The notes beneath the pieces are model-generated. The model did not search any database. It was not told the origin of the DNA and saw only the letters and a list, made by a program, of their open reading frames with translations. Both the position numbers and the translations under genes were made by a program. From Gordonia liuliyuniae (GTDB lineage Bacteria > Actinomycetota > Actinomycetes > Mycobacteriales > Mycobacteriaceae), in assembly GCF_021739025.1 (NCBI RefSeq), contig NZ_JAKKOT010000002.1:767719-831718 (forward strand): a stretch of 64,000 nucleotides of DNA, written 5' to 3'. This document shows positions 55,438-64,000 of this stretch, piece by piece (position 1 is the first letter of the stretch; every line of letters starts with the position of its first letter).

Positions 55438-56571
55438 GTGGGGGGCCGTATCAGCGAGATCGAGTTCCACGGATCACCCGAGCCGACGCTCGGAGTGGAG
55501 TGGGAGCTCGCGCTCGTCGACCGTCACACGCGTGACCTGTCGAATTCGGCTCCAGAGCTGTTCGACCTGATCGCTGCGCGCGGCGTCGACCGATCGGGAC
55601 GGATCCATAAGGAGCTGCTCCGCAACACGGTCGAACTCGTCACCGGTATCTGTCACACGGTCCCCGAGGCGATGGCCGACCTCGGGGAGACCCTCGACGT
55701 CGTGTGCTCGCTCACCGACGAGGTCGGTGTCGACCTGTACGGTGCGGGGACCCACCCGTTCGCGCAATGGTCGACGCAACAGTTGACCGAAGGGCCGCGC
55801 TACGCCGAGCTGATCGCACGCACACAGTGGTGGGGACGCCAGATGTTGATCTGGGGTGTGCACGTGCACGTCGGGATCAGTCGGCGCGACAAGGTGCTGC
55901 CGATCGTCTCGTCGCTGCTCAAGTACTACCCGCACCTGCTCGCACTCTCGGCGTCGTCGCCGATGTGGGGCGGGCAGGAGACGGGGTACGCGAGTAACCG
56001 GGCGATGATGTTCCAGCAGCTGCCGACCGCGGGTCTGCCGTTCCAATTCGAGCGGTGGAGCGAGTTCGAGCGGTTCGTCACCGACCAGAAGACCACCGGA
56101 ATAATCGACGATCTCAACGAGATCCGGTGGGACATCCGGCCGTCGCCCCACCTGGGGACCATCGAAGTGCGGGTGTGCGACGGCGTCTCGAATCGGCGTG
56201 AACTCGCGGGTGTCGTCGCCCTCATCCACTGCTTGATCGTCGATCTCGACCGTCGTCTCACCGCGGGGGAGACGCTGCCGCAGATGGCTCCGTGGCTGGT
56301 GCAGGAGAACAAGTGGCGTGCCGCCCGCTACGGCGTCGACGCCATCATCATTCAGGACTCGGACTGCTCGGAGCGGCTCGTCACCGACGACCTCGCCGAC
56401 CTTCTGGTCCGACTCGAGCCGGTCGCCGAATCGCTGGGCTGCGCCGCCGAACTGGCATCTGTCGCCGACATCCTCGCCGACGGCGTCAGCTATAAACGCC
56501 AGCACGAGGTGTTCGCCCGTACCGGCGACCTCCGCGACGTCGTCGCGTCCATCGTCGACGAACTGGAATGA
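55438..56571 (+). CDS. Carboxylate-amine ligase, YbdK/GCS2 family (Rv0433-like)
   Basis: 377 residues of the glutamate-cysteine ligase 2 family. TLGVEWELALVD is the metal-binding N-terminal strand; HKELLRNTVELVTGICHT, GAGTHPFAQW, WWGRQMLIWGVHVHVGISRRDK, LSASSPMWGGQETGYASNRAMMFQQLPTAGLPFQF and NKWRAARYGVDA are conserved. Such enzymes show weak glutamate-cysteine ligase activity in vitro; mycolata make mycothiol instead, so the real substrate is unknown. GTG 55438 follows sodC by 20 bases. Position after sodC matches M. tuberculosis. Confidence 0.93.
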   Translation: MGGRISEIEFHGSPEPTLGVEWELALVDRHTRDLSNSAPELFDLIAARGVDRSGRIHKELLRNTVELVTGICHTVPEAMADLGETLDVVCSLTDEVGVDLYGAGTHPFAQWSTQQLTEGPRYAELIARTQWWGRQMLIWGVHVHVGISRRDKVLPIVSSLLKYYPHLLALSASSPMWGGQETGYASNRAMMFQQLPTAGLPFQFERWSEFERFVTDQKTTGIIDDLNEIRWDIRPSPHLGTIEVRVCDGVSNRRELAGVVALIHCLIVDLDRRLTAGETLPQMAPWLVQENKWRAARYGVDAIIIQDSDCSERLVTDDLADLLVRLEPVAESLGCAAELASVADILADGVSYKRQHEVFARTGDLRDVVASIVDELE

Positions 56572-56619
56572 GTATCGGACTCGGTCGGCCCTGCCTACAT
56601 CGCCGGTGAACGACGCCGG

Positions 56620-56961
56620 TCAGTGCTCGTCGTCCCCGGCCCGTGGACGTAGCTGGCTCTCGTCGAGAAGATGTTCGTCGATGCGCTGCTCGCGGTAGAC
56701 GAGGCGGCCGACGCGCTGTGCGATGACCGGGGCCGTGATGAGGGTGAACAGGCCGCTCAAGACGAGCATGCCGCTGTCGTAGTGTCCGTCCAGCCGGATG
56801 AGCACGCCGATGAGCACGAGGATCATGCCGAACGTCTGCGGTTTGGTCGCGGCGTGCATACGGCTCAACGTGTCCGGGAAGCGGACGATGCCGATCGCCG
56901 CGGTCATCGCGAGCAGCGAACCCGACAGCACGAAGAAGGCGGTGAGGATGTCGGTGATCAT
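56620..56961 (-). CDS. mrpG: Na+/H+ antiporter subunit MrpG
   Basis: 113 residues, three membrane helices, PhaG/MnhG type. FRFPDTLSRMHAATKPQTFGMILVLIG is the conserved helix 2 region. The Asp/Glu-rich tail (EHLLDESQLRPRAGDDEH) is cytoplasmic. ATG 56961 overlaps the mrpF stop. Last gene of the Mrp operon. The whole complex exchanges sodium for protons and helps in alkaline or salt stress. Confidence 0.94.
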   Translation of the reverse strand: MITDILTAFFVLSGSLLAMTAAIGIVRFPDTLSRMHAATKPQTFGMILVLIGVLIRLDGHYDSGMLVLSGLFTLITAPVIAQRVGRLVYREQRIDEHLLDESQLRPRAGDDEH

Positions 56962-57218
56962 TGGTCGTCCCTCACTCGGAAACGCGCCACGGCGATGGAC
57001 CCGATGAAGCTGACGAGGCTCAGCACGACGATGGCGGCGGCGATCGTCGTATCACCGGTGACCGCAACCCAGAGCGCGAGGCCGCAGATCATGATGGCGA
57101 CGATCGCATCGACCCCGACGAGCCGGTCGAGAGTGCTCGGGCCGCGGAGGGTCCGGTAGGTGGTCAGCAGGGCTGCGATGAGGAGCATGGCAGCGGAGGC
57201 GGCCCACACGTAATTCAT
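56958..57218 (-). CDS. mrpF: Na+/H+ antiporter subunit MrpF
   Basis: 86 residues, three helices. RTLRGPSTLDRLVGVDAIVAIMICGLAL carries the family Asp in a GVDA motif. The ATG 57218 overlaps the mrpE stop by four bases. Coupled translation with neighbours is likely. Confidence 0.94.
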   Translation of the reverse strand: MNYVWAASAAMLLIAALLTTYRTLRGPSTLDRLVGVDAIVAIMICGLALWVAVTGDTTIAAAIVVLSLVSFIGSIAVARFRVRDDQ

Positions 57219-58024
57219 CGGTCCTCCTTCCGTCGACGCAGCAGCCTCCGTGAGGTGCGACGTTCTTCGTCGGCGACGCGTTGACGGTCGCTGAACGGAA
57301 CATGATGGTAGTCGTCGTCGATCCCGTGGAACGGGCTCGGCTGCCATTCGGAGTCGCGCTCGAACGCCTTGATGAACTGCCGTTCGACGTACGCCATCTG
57401 GCGGAAGAACGAATCGATCTGCGACTGCTTGCTGACGTCGAAGATGTGCACGTACAGCATGCGCCGAAGATGGTCGATCTCGACGACCATCGTCCCCGGC
57501 ACCAGGTTGATGTAGTCGACCGCCAGTGTCAGCACCAGGTCGGACTTGATGGCGACGTGGACGCGGACCACGGCCCCGAGGGGCGGCGGACCCGGTTTGA
57601 TCGCCGCCCACGCCACCTGTGCCGACGACACCACGAAGTTGCCGATCAGCGTGAGCAGGAGCTTCAACGCGGCCAGCGGGTGCACGCGGCCCTCGACGGG
57701 GACGTGCGGCAACGGCAGCACCGTCATCACGATGATCGCGAGCACGATACCGGCCACGGTATTGGCCCAGGTGATCTCGCCCCAGAGCAGGACCCACACG
57801 AACGCCAGCCACGCGACACCCCACAGGCGCATCGCGAACTCGCGCAGATCGCCGCCCGCCCACTTCGGGAACCGGAGATGCTCCTGCAGCCACACGATCA
57901 GATTCGTCAGCGGCCACGCGAACCAGACGACGGCGAGCCGCCACAGGCCGCCGAAGAACGCCGGAATCGCCTTCTTGCCGACAGGTGTGACGTGCGGGCG
58001 GTCCGGGAACGGTGTGTTGCTCAT
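57215..58024 (-). CDS. mrpE: Na+/H+ antiporter subunit MrpE, extended
   Basis: 269 residues, longer than the usual 160. About 75 extra residues at the N-terminus include a hydrophobic stretch (AFFGGLWRLAVVWFAWPLTNLIVWLQ), and the C-terminal 50 are charged and Arg/Lys-rich. The conserved middle shows NTVAGIVLAIIVMTVLPLP, LIGNFVVSSAQVAWAAIKP and LVLTLAVDYINLVPGTMVVEID. It overlaps mrpD and mrpF by four bases each. The extra parts may anchor it to other subunits. Confidence 0.92.
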   Translation of the reverse strand: MSNTPFPDRPHVTPVGKKAIPAFFGGLWRLAVVWFAWPLTNLIVWLQEHLRFPKWAGGDLREFAMRLWGVAWLAFVWVLLWGEITWANTVAGIVLAIIVMTVLPLPHVPVEGRVHPLAALKLLLTLIGNFVVSSAQVAWAAIKPGPPPLGAVVRVHVAIKSDLVLTLAVDYINLVPGTMVVEIDHLRRMLYVHIFDVSKQSQIDSFFRQMAYVERQFIKAFERDSEWQPSPFHGIDDDYHHVPFSDRQRVADEERRTSRRLLRRRKEDR

Positions 58025-59634
58025 CGGTCACCTCCCGGGCCGAGGACGGTCTCGATGTAGACGTTTCGGTCGAGGACGCCGTCGGCGCCGCTGTCGGTGA
58101 ACGCGAAGATCGGTCCGGCCCACACCGTGAGGGCGAGGCCGACGGCGACCATCGCGGCCGTCGGCACCACCATGGTGACGGGCATCCGCCCGACGTCCTC
58201 GCGGTCGTCGAGCTGCACGTCGATGCCCTCCTCTACCAGGGCGGACGGCGTGCTGGAGGCCAGGCCGCCCTCGGGAGCGTCGGCCCGCGCCCGCCAGAAG
58301 CCCTTCGTCCAGATCCGGGCCATCACGTAGAGAGTCAGCAGGCTCGTGACGACGCCGCCGACCACGAGGATCCACGACAGGACAGAACCGTCGGCGACAC
58401 CCGCCTGCACGAGAGCCACCTTGCCGATGAACCCGGAGAACGGCGGTATGCCGCCGAGGTTGAGCGCCGGGATCAGGAACAGGACGGCCAGCAGAGGACT
58501 CGCGATGAGTCCGCCGAGGCGTCGAAGCGAGGACGATCCGGCTTGGCGTTCGATCAGACCGACGACCAGGAACAACGTCGTCTGGACCAGGATGTGGTGG
58601 GCGACGTAGTAGATGGCCGCCGACGTCGACTCCAACGATCCGACGGCGATGCCGAAGATCATGTAGCCGATATGGCTGACGAGCGTGAACGACAGGAGTC
58701 GTTTCACATCCGACTGGGCGATGGCGCCGAAGATGCCGACGAGCATCGTCAACAATCCGGCGATCATCAAGACGGTGTCCATGCTGCCGCCCGGGAACAG
58801 CAGCGAGTGTGCGCGGATGATCGCGTAGACGCCGACCTTGGTGAGCAGGCCGGCGAACACCGCGGTGACCGGGGCCGGCGCCGTCGGGTACGAGTCGGGC
58901 AGCCACGTGGACAGCGGGAAGACGGCCGCTTTGATGCCGAACGCGACGAGGAGCACCGCGTACAGCGCGTTACGGGTGCCGTCGGGGATGTCGTCGAGAC
59001 GGACCGCCATCTCGGCGAGGTTCAATGTGCCCGTCGCCGCGTACGCGAAGGCGATGCCCGCCAAGAAGATCAGCGACGACACCATCGACACCATCACGTA
59101 CGAGGCGCCCGCTCGTACGCGTTCGGCGCTGGCCCCGAGCGTCAACAGCACGAAGCTCGCGGCGAGCAGCACCTCGAACGAGACGTACAGGTTGAACAGG
59201 TCGCCCGCGAGGAACGCGTTGCAGACGCCCGCCGTCAAGATCAGGTAGGTCGGCAGGAAGATCGACACCGGCTGTTCGGTGGTGCCGTCTCGGATGCCCT
59301 GACCTATCGCGTAGACGACGACGCACAACAGCACCGTCGTCGACACAACGAGCATGAGGGCTGCCAGCCGGTCCACCACGAGGGTGATGCCGAGGGGGCC
59401 GTCGCCGCCATCGCGGTCGCCCCATCCGCCGACATGGACCGCGTACGGACCGTTGACGCTCGTCAGATACAGCATCATCGCCGACGCGGCCAGCGCGATA
59501 CCGATCGCGGTGACGCTCACGGCACGTTGCAGACTCGGACTGCGCCCACGAAGCAGAGTGACGGCGGCGCCGAGCAGCGGAGCGAGTGTCGGAAGGACGA
59601 TCAGCACGGTGATCCACGACGGTTGGGGAATCAC
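58021..59634 (-). CDS. mrpD: Na+/H+ antiporter subunit MrpD
   Basis: 537 residues, about 14 helices, related to NuoN/NuoM of complex I. The proton-channel Lys/Glu pattern lies in FEVLLAASFVLLTLGAS, AFGIKAAVFPLSTWLPDSYPTAPAPVTAVFAGLLTKVGVYAIIR and SHIGYMIFGIAVG. PPFSGFIGKVALVQAG is also conserved. Overlaps mrpC and mrpE. It carries one of the ion paths with MrpA. Confidence 0.96.
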   Translation of the reverse strand: MIPQPSWITVLIVLPTLAPLLGAAVTLLRGRSPSLQRAVSVTAIGIALAASAMMLYLTSVNGPYAVHVGGWGDRDGGDGPLGITLVVDRLAALMLVVSTTVLLCVVVYAIGQGIRDGTTEQPVSIFLPTYLILTAGVCNAFLAGDLFNLYVSFEVLLAASFVLLTLGASAERVRAGASYVMVSMVSSLIFLAGIAFAYAATGTLNLAEMAVRLDDIPDGTRNALYAVLLVAFGIKAAVFPLSTWLPDSYPTAPAPVTAVFAGLLTKVGVYAIIRAHSLLFPGGSMDTVLMIAGLLTMLVGIFGAIAQSDVKRLLSFTLVSHIGYMIFGIAVGSLESTSAAIYYVAHHILVQTTLFLVVGLIERQAGSSSLRRLGGLIASPLLAVLFLIPALNLGGIPPFSGFIGKVALVQAGVADGSVLSWILVVGGVVTSLLTLYVMARIWTKGFWRARADAPEGGLASSTPSALVEEGIDVQLDDREDVGRMPVTMVVPTAAMVAVGLALTVWAGPIFAFTDSGADGVLDRNVYIETVLGPGGDR

Positions 59635-60371
59635 CGATCGCCCCCGTCCCCGTCGTTGTCCCCGTCGTTGTCGCTGTCGCCGTCGTTGTCGCTGTCACCG
59701 TCGCTGCCGCTGTCCCCGTCACCGTCGTCGGTCAGATCGGTGGTGTCCGGCATGTCGTCGCCGTCGTCGTCGTGCAGGTGTGCGATCAGGTCGGCGTCCT
59801 CGGGCATCAAGTCGGTTTCGATGACGCCCTGGTGGACGGCTTCGAACTCTTCGGCGGTCAGTGGGTTTCCGTGGTCGTCGAAGAGGTCGCCCGCCACGGT
59901 GTCGGCTCCGGTGAGCGGGTCGTCGCTGCGGTCGCGGTCGCCGAACGACTGCAGGGAGCCGGTAGCGATCTTGACGTCCTCCGGGTCGTCGCCGAGATCG
60001 TCGTCGTCGGCGACGGACTCGACCGATGTCGGTTCGAGGTCGGGAGGCGTCTCCCGACTGCGCCGGTTGATGACGAACAGTCGGTACGCCAGGGCGAGCA
60101 CGAACGCGGCGACGCCCATCGTGATGACGATGGCGGTCAACACCATTCCCTGGGCGAGGGGGTCGGCGTCCGAGCTGTGGCCGGACGATTCGCGTCCGCG
60201 GACCGGTGGGCTCCCTGGCGGGCCCGCGAGTGTGACGATCAGCAGGTTGATCGCATTGCCGACCATCATGAGGCCGAACAGCATCCGGATCAGGCTGCGT
60301 TCCATCAGCAGGTAGACGCCTGCCGCGGCGAGTACGCCGGCGACGAGCAGCAGTCCGAGGTTCACACTCAT
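59631..60371 (-). CDS. mrpC: Na+/H+ antiporter subunit MrpC with acidic tail
   Basis: 246 residues. The first 105 are a NuoK-like three-helix protein (GVYLLMERSLIRMLFGLMMVGNAINLLIV..DPLAQGMVLTAIVITMGVAAF). MrpC usually ends near 110-130; here a 140-residue acidic cytoplasmic tail follows. It ends in a DSDNDGDSDNDGDNDGDGG-type run that looks like stacked Ca-binding D-x-D-N-D-G-D motifs. The DNA of this run is itself repetitive. The tail is not needed for transport in known MrpC. Confidence 0.93.
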   Translation of the reverse strand: MSVNLGLLLVAGVLAAAGVYLLMERSLIRMLFGLMMVGNAINLLIVTLAGPPGSPPVRGRESSGHSSDADPLAQGMVLTAIVITMGVAAFVLALAYRLFVINRRSRETPPDLEPTSVESVADDDDLGDDPEDVKIATGSLQSFGDRDRSDDPLTGADTVAGDLFDDHGNPLTAEEFEAVHQGVIETDLMPEDADLIAHLHDDDGDDMPDTTDLTDDGDGDSGSDGDSDNDGDSDNDGDNDGDGGDR

Positions 60372-63265
60372 TTGTGCACCTCCTGCTGCGATTGGGTGGG
60401 AAATCTGCCGGTCATCGGCGCGTCGTCGGGCACTTCCAGGCGTGCGCCGAGGCTGCGGAGCACGTCGAGCACGAGTCCGACGACGATCAGGTAGACGCCG
60501 AGGTCGAAGAACATCGCGGTGACGATGTGGATGTCGCCGAACACCGGCAGATGTACGTCGATGACCGCCGACGACAGGGCGGGCGCGCCGAGGAACAGGG
60601 AGCTGACGGCCGTCGTCGCAGACACGAAGAGGCCCGCACCGAGAATGGTTCCGGCCTCGACGGGCAGCGCTTCCCCGAGTTCGTATCGGCCGCCCGCGAG
60701 GTATCGCAGCACGAGGGCGAGTCCCATGACGAGGCCGCCCGCGAACCCGCCGCCCGGCGCGTTGTGGCCTGCGAAGAACAGGTAGAGCGACAGGATCACC
60801 AGGGTCGGGAAGACGACGCGGGTCGTGGCCTCGAGCACCAGCGTGCGGTGTCGGGGATCGCGCAGTTCGCTGCCGACGAGCCACGTGGTCCGTTCGGAGA
60901 CGGGATCGTCGTCGCCGATGCCCGCCTGCAGCCGTGCGGCGTCGGTGATGCGCGGTGCCGCGCCGAACCGGCGACTGCGGAACACCATCGACGCGACGCC
61001 GGTCGCGGCGACGATGAGGACCGAGACTTCGCCGAGCGTGTCCCACGCGCGGATGTCGACGAGCAGGACGTTGACGGCGTTGGAACCGTGCCCGAACTGA
61101 TAGGCGGCATCACCCAGGCGGACTTGGAGTGGTTCGGTGGAGCGGGCGGCTGCGGCGAACAGTCCGACCAGCACGAGCATCGCGCCGAACGTCAGGCCGA
61201 TCAGGGCGCGCCCGATCCGGAACCCGGTGGCGTGTTTCGCGGAAGCTTCACTCGGCAGTTTTCGCAGCACCAGGACGAACACGACGAGGGTGACGCTCTC
61301 CACCAGGAACTGGGTCAACGCCAGGTCGGGTGCGCCGTACATCGCGAACAGCGCACCGCAGCCGTACCCGGTGAGCCCGACGAGGAGCACGCTCGCGAGC
61401 CGGTTGCGCATCATCGTCGTCGCGAGTGCGGTGGCGATCATGATGATGCCGACGACGAGCTGTTCGGGGGTGTCGAACCCGCGGACCGACAGCGTGTTCC
61501 GGTTGCCGAGCGCCAATGCGATCAGCGGCAGGGCGACGGCGGTCGACAGGATCACCGCCTGGGTGATCGGCAGCGAACCGCGCTGCGTGTTCCGCGTCAC
61601 CCACAGCGACGCGGTGTCGGCCAGACGCAATGTGGCGTCGTATACGCGGTCGGCGTTGAGCGGTGGCGGATTCTTGAACACGCGGCGCCTGCGGGCGCGG
61701 AGGAAGAGGAAGAGCGCGGCGCCCGCGACGACGACGATGGCCGAGAACAGCAGGGGGAGTCCGAAGCCGTGCCAGAGAGCGAGGTGCTCGATCGGATGTC
61801 CGAAGGCGGGCAGGGTCGTTGCGTACGGCTCGAACAGGTCGCCGATCCACGGGGCCACGAACGACGAAGCGACTCCGAGGACGGCGAGGACCGCGGGTGG
61901 CGCGAGGAACGCGACGCTCGGCGGATGGAGGGTGGCGACCGCCCGCGTCGGGAGGTGCCGGACCTTGCGGCCGAACGCTCCCCACAGGAAACGCGTTGTG
62001 TACGCGAACGTGATGATCGAACCGATGAGCAGCACGATGTCGACGAGGTGCGCGACCGTCGGGTCGAGGGCCCCGGTGTCCCAGAGGGTGCCGAAGGCCG
62101 ACTCTTTGCCGATGAACCCGAACGTGAACGGAAGCCCGGCCATACTCGCCCCGGCGAGGGCGGCGATCGTGGCGAGGACGGGCAGCCGGTGACCCAGCCG
62201 CGCCAGGAGTCGGATGTCACGGGTACCGGTGGAATGGTCGATGATGCCGACGACCATGAACAGGCACGCTTTGAACATTGCGTGGGCGACGACCATCGCC
62301 AGTCCGGCCATCGCGACTCCGGCGTCGCCGACACCGACGAGGACCATCATGAAGCCGAGCTGCGAGACGGTGCCGAACGCGAGAATCAGCTTCAGATCGC
62401 GTTCGCGGAGCGAACGCCAACCGCCGAGCACCATCGTGACGGCGCCGAGCCCGAGTACGAGGATCTGCCAACTCAGCAGGCCGGCGAAAGCGGGTGCCAA
62501 CCGGGCGACCAGATAGATGCCTGCCTTGACCATGGCCGCGGCGTGCAGGTACGCGCTGACCGGTGTCGGGGCGGCCATCGCACCGGGCAGCCAGAAGTGG
62601 AACGGGACGATCGCCGACTTCGACAGTGCGCCGACCAGAATGAGGATCACGGCGATGTCGATGTAGACGCCCCCGCCGGGCGGGTTCGCGATGAGGTCCG
62701 ACAGCAGATAACTGCCGGTGCGCTCACCGAGCATGATGATGCCGACGAGCATCGCGAGGCCGCCGAACGTGGTGACCAGCAGTGCCTGGGTCGCGGCTCG
62801 ACGCGACGTCGCACGGACCATGTTGAACCCGACGAGCATGAACGAGAGGACGGTCGTCGCCTCCCAGAACACGTACAAGACCAGCATGTTGTCGCTGACG
62901 ACGAGCCCGAACATGGCTCCGGCGAATGCGACGATCTCGGCGCCGAACGTCGCCACGCGGCGGCGCATGATGTCGAAATAGTTCGCACAGTAGACCAGGA
63001 CGAGCGAACCGACGCCGAGGATGAGGACCGACAGGACCGCCGACAATGTGTCGAAGCGGACGTCGATGTTCATCTGCAGGCTCGGCACCCATGACACCGA
63101 CTCCGTGCTGGGTTCGGCGTCGGCGTCCGGCCAGTTGACGACCACCCCGACGAGGGCGGCGGCCGGCATCAATGCGAGGACGTAGAACCCCCGGGTACCA
63201 CAGGCCTTCATGATCGGCGGTGACACGAGCGCGCCGATTGCCAGCGCGATCATCACAACGATCAA
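60368..63265 (-). CDS. mrpA: Na+/H+ antiporter subunit MrpA (with fused MrpB domain)
   Basis: 965 residues, about 21 helices. The NuoL-like domain shows FWEATTVLSFMLVGFN, GALSKSAIVPFHFWLPGAMAAPTPVSAYLHAAAMVKAGIYL and AGLPFTFGFIGKESAF. After about 700 an MrpA-specific part follows, and from about 800 (FPTLVILSLYLFFAGHNAPGGGFAGGLVMG) an MnhB domain. That explains the lack of a separate mrpB. The start is uncertain: TTG 63265, GTG 63256 and ATG 63253 are all in frame. First gene of the Mrp operon. Confidence 0.95.
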   Translation of the reverse strand: MIVVMIALAIGALVSPPIMKACGTRGFYVLALMPAAALVGVVVNWPDADAEPSTESVSWVPSLQMNIDVRFDTLSAVLSVLILGVGSLVLVYCANYFDIMRRRVATFGAEIVAFAGAMFGLVVSDNMLVLYVFWEATTVLSFMLVGFNMVRATSRRAATQALLVTTFGGLAMLVGIIMLGERTGSYLLSDLIANPPGGGVYIDIAVILILVGALSKSAIVPFHFWLPGAMAAPTPVSAYLHAAAMVKAGIYLVARLAPAFAGLLSWQILVLGLGAVTMVLGGWRSLRERDLKLILAFGTVSQLGFMMVLVGVGDAGVAMAGLAMVVAHAMFKACLFMVVGIIDHSTGTRDIRLLARLGHRLPVLATIAALAGASMAGLPFTFGFIGKESAFGTLWDTGALDPTVAHLVDIVLLIGSIITFAYTTRFLWGAFGRKVRHLPTRAVATLHPPSVAFLAPPAVLAVLGVASSFVAPWIGDLFEPYATTLPAFGHPIEHLALWHGFGLPLLFSAIVVVAGAALFLFLRARRRRVFKNPPPLNADRVYDATLRLADTASLWVTRNTQRGSLPITQAVILSTAVALPLIALALGNRNTLSVRGFDTPEQLVVGIIMIATALATTMMRNRLASVLLVGLTGYGCGALFAMYGAPDLALTQFLVESVTLVVFVLVLRKLPSEASAKHATGFRIGRALIGLTFGAMLVLVGLFAAAARSTEPLQVRLGDAAYQFGHGSNAVNVLLVDIRAWDTLGEVSVLIVAATGVASMVFRSRRFGAAPRITDAARLQAGIGDDDPVSERTTWLVGSELRDPRHRTLVLEATTRVVFPTLVILSLYLFFAGHNAPGGGFAGGLVMGLALVLRYLAGGRYELGEALPVEAGTILGAGLFVSATTAVSSLFLGAPALSSAVIDVHLPVFGDIHIVTAMFFDLGVYLIVVGLVLDVLRSLGARLEVPDDAPMTGRFPTQSQQEVHK

Positions 63266-63344
63266 AAGGGCACTCCGTCGTATTCAGAGGGTGGGCGGGG
63301 TGTCGAAACAGTCTTCTGCCGTGCTCTACTCTACCGTTTCGGGC

Positions 63345-63761
63345 ATGAAGTCTTTCTTTCGCGTCTGTGCAATCCTCGTCATAGTGCTTCTCGGTGGCGT
63401 CGCACTGGGCGCGTGCGGGGACGACGATTCGGCCGAGTCCGGCCAATCCCTGCCCGCGGACTTCCCGTCCGACGACGTTCCCATGGTCGAGGGAAACGTC
63501 CTGTCCGCGACCGGTGAGGGCGACTCCTGGCGGGTGACGATCCAGGGGAACGCGGCCGACGGGAATCCGCTCGCCAACGCGACGAAGCTTCTCGAGGACG
63601 ACGGTTACGAGGAGTCCAGCCGCGCGGGCGACGCCGCGAACCAGACGGTGCTGCTGTTCAAGGCCGTCGACGGCAGAACCCTGTGGGTGCGCGTCGGAGT
63701 CTCCGCTGATGCCGCCGGAGGTGGCTCCACCGCGTTTTACGAGGTGATGCGGACCGACTAG
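63345..63761 (+). CDS. Small lipoprotein of unknown function
   Basis: 138 residues. A signal peptide MKSFFRVCAILVIVLLGGVALGAC ends in a lipobox ALGAC (Cys24), so it is anchored outside the membrane. The mature domain (about 50-138) shows alternating strands and a helix, with WRVTIQGNAADGNPLANATKLLEDDGYEES and VLLFKAVDGRTLWVRVGVS. TACTCT lies about 15 bases before the ATG with no ribosome-binding site, so it may be leaderless. No known family. It diverges from mrpA. Confidence 0.7.
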   Translation: MKSFFRVCAILVIVLLGGVALGACGDDDSAESGQSLPADFPSDDVPMVEGNVLSATGEGDSWRVTIQGNAADGNPLANATKLLEDDGYEESSRAGDAANQTVLLFKAVDGRTLWVRVGVSADAAGGGSTAFYEVMRTD

Positions 63762-63794
63762 CGCAGTTGAGGTCTTCTGAGTATGCGCGTGGGG

Positions 63795-64000
63795 TCACGC
63801 TGCGGTCGGGTGGACCGTCATGGTCCGCCTGCCGTGCGACCGCAACGGTGCCGGTCGGCGGTGCGGTCGAGCTGGGTCGGCCGGCGGTTGGAACCACGGG
63901 TGGCCATCGTCGCCGATGAACACCTCCCACTCACTGTGATGGATGAGCACGTGGTGCATCCGACACAGCAGAACCCCGTTGCCCAGCGAGGTATCTCCGC
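63795..64000 (-). CDS. HNH endonuclease (DUF222/13E12 type), C-terminus only
   Basis: Minus-strand frame from the window edge to TGA at 63795 gives 68 residues: GGDTSLGNGVLLCRMHHVLIHH followed by WEVFIGDDGHPWFQPP and a Pro/Arg-rich end. The GGxTxLxNGVLLCxxHH pattern with the final CxxHH is the HNH module of DUF222 nucleases, which are numerous in Gordonia. The start and the DUF222 half lie outside the window. Confidence 0.85.
   Translation of the reverse strand, partial: GDTSLGNGVLLCRMHHVLIHHSEWEVFIGDDGHPWFQPPADPARPHRRPAPLRSHGRRTMTVHPTAA

Noticed and set aside
58012..60315. A 767-residue plus-strand open frame opposite mrpC-mrpD
   Set aside because: Antisense of two recognised genes. The sequence is charged low complexity and a Ser/Pro repeat that simply mirrors the acidic repeat of mrpC.
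60374..63094. A 906-residue plus-strand open frame opposite mrpA
   Set aside because: It is the antisense of a clear mrpA, with Arg/Asp/Gln/His-rich low-complexity translation typical of GC-rich shadow frames, and no start signal or family motif.

Overview
The window is high-GC, densely coded DNA from a mycolic-acid-type actinobacterium, most probably Gordonia or a close relative. This rests on gene content and order, not on a database search. It has an F420-dependent glucose-6-phosphate dehydrogenase, rhamnose/galactose wall-sugar genes, many GTG or leaderless starts, and two blocks in the same gene order as Mycobacterium tuberculosis. The first block is topA, a membrane adenylate cyclase and DNA polymerase III delta prime (Rv3646c-Rv3644c). 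The second is xth, acetyltransferase, def, DUF3263, LytR_C protein, sodC and a YbdK-type ligase (Rv0427c-Rv0433).

Layout. 1-4.3 kb: an accessory stretch of membrane, secreted and lipoprotein genes plus a small XRE regulator. 4.4-12.7 kb: topA, cyclase, delta prime, an F420-type oxidoreductase and a pair of fluoride channel genes. 12.7-14.5 kb: a cytochrome P450-TetR operon with its promoter and operator visible. 14.5-19.0 kb: a decayed prophage lying between a 19-bp attL and attR made from the 3' end of tRNA-Thr(CGU). It keeps a broken tail gene, an endolysin, a holin and a serine recombinase without its catalytic domain, with a block of oppositely oriented cargo genes, including a 59-residue lipoprotein, inserted in the middle. 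19.1-28 kb: arylamine N-acetyltransferase, malic enzyme, a GntR-MFS-YrhK group, galE-rmlB diverging from rmlA-rmlC, and an M1 peptidase. 29-33 kb: a 1295-residue Pls/PosA-type synthetase whose adenylation pocket reads as lysine-like. 33-41 kb: gcdH, fgd, an AraC regulator, and an SDR-MaoC-kinase-acyl-CoA dehydrogenase operon behind a clear promoter and palindrome. 41-47 kb: an amidohydrolase, a degenerate ABC ATPase fused by overlap to a YhgE/Pip membrane protein, glutamate decarboxylase, and a second YrhK-like protein. 47-50 kb: thiD and thiC under a TPP riboswitch. 50-56.6 kb: the xth-def-sodC block, into which a secreted ribonuclease and its barstar inhibitor have been inserted. 56.6-63.3 kb: a complete Mrp Na+/H+ antiporter operon (A, C-G; B fused to A). 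63.3-64 kb: a small lipoprotein and the tail of an HNH nuclease.

Most promising for follow-up: the ribonuclease-barstar pair with its 15-bp repeats, the lysine-type Pls enzyme, the prophage cargo, the ATPase without Walker residues, the kinase-dehydrogenase operon, and several repeat or palindrome arrays upstream of genes. No intergenic stretch exceeds about 300 bases.
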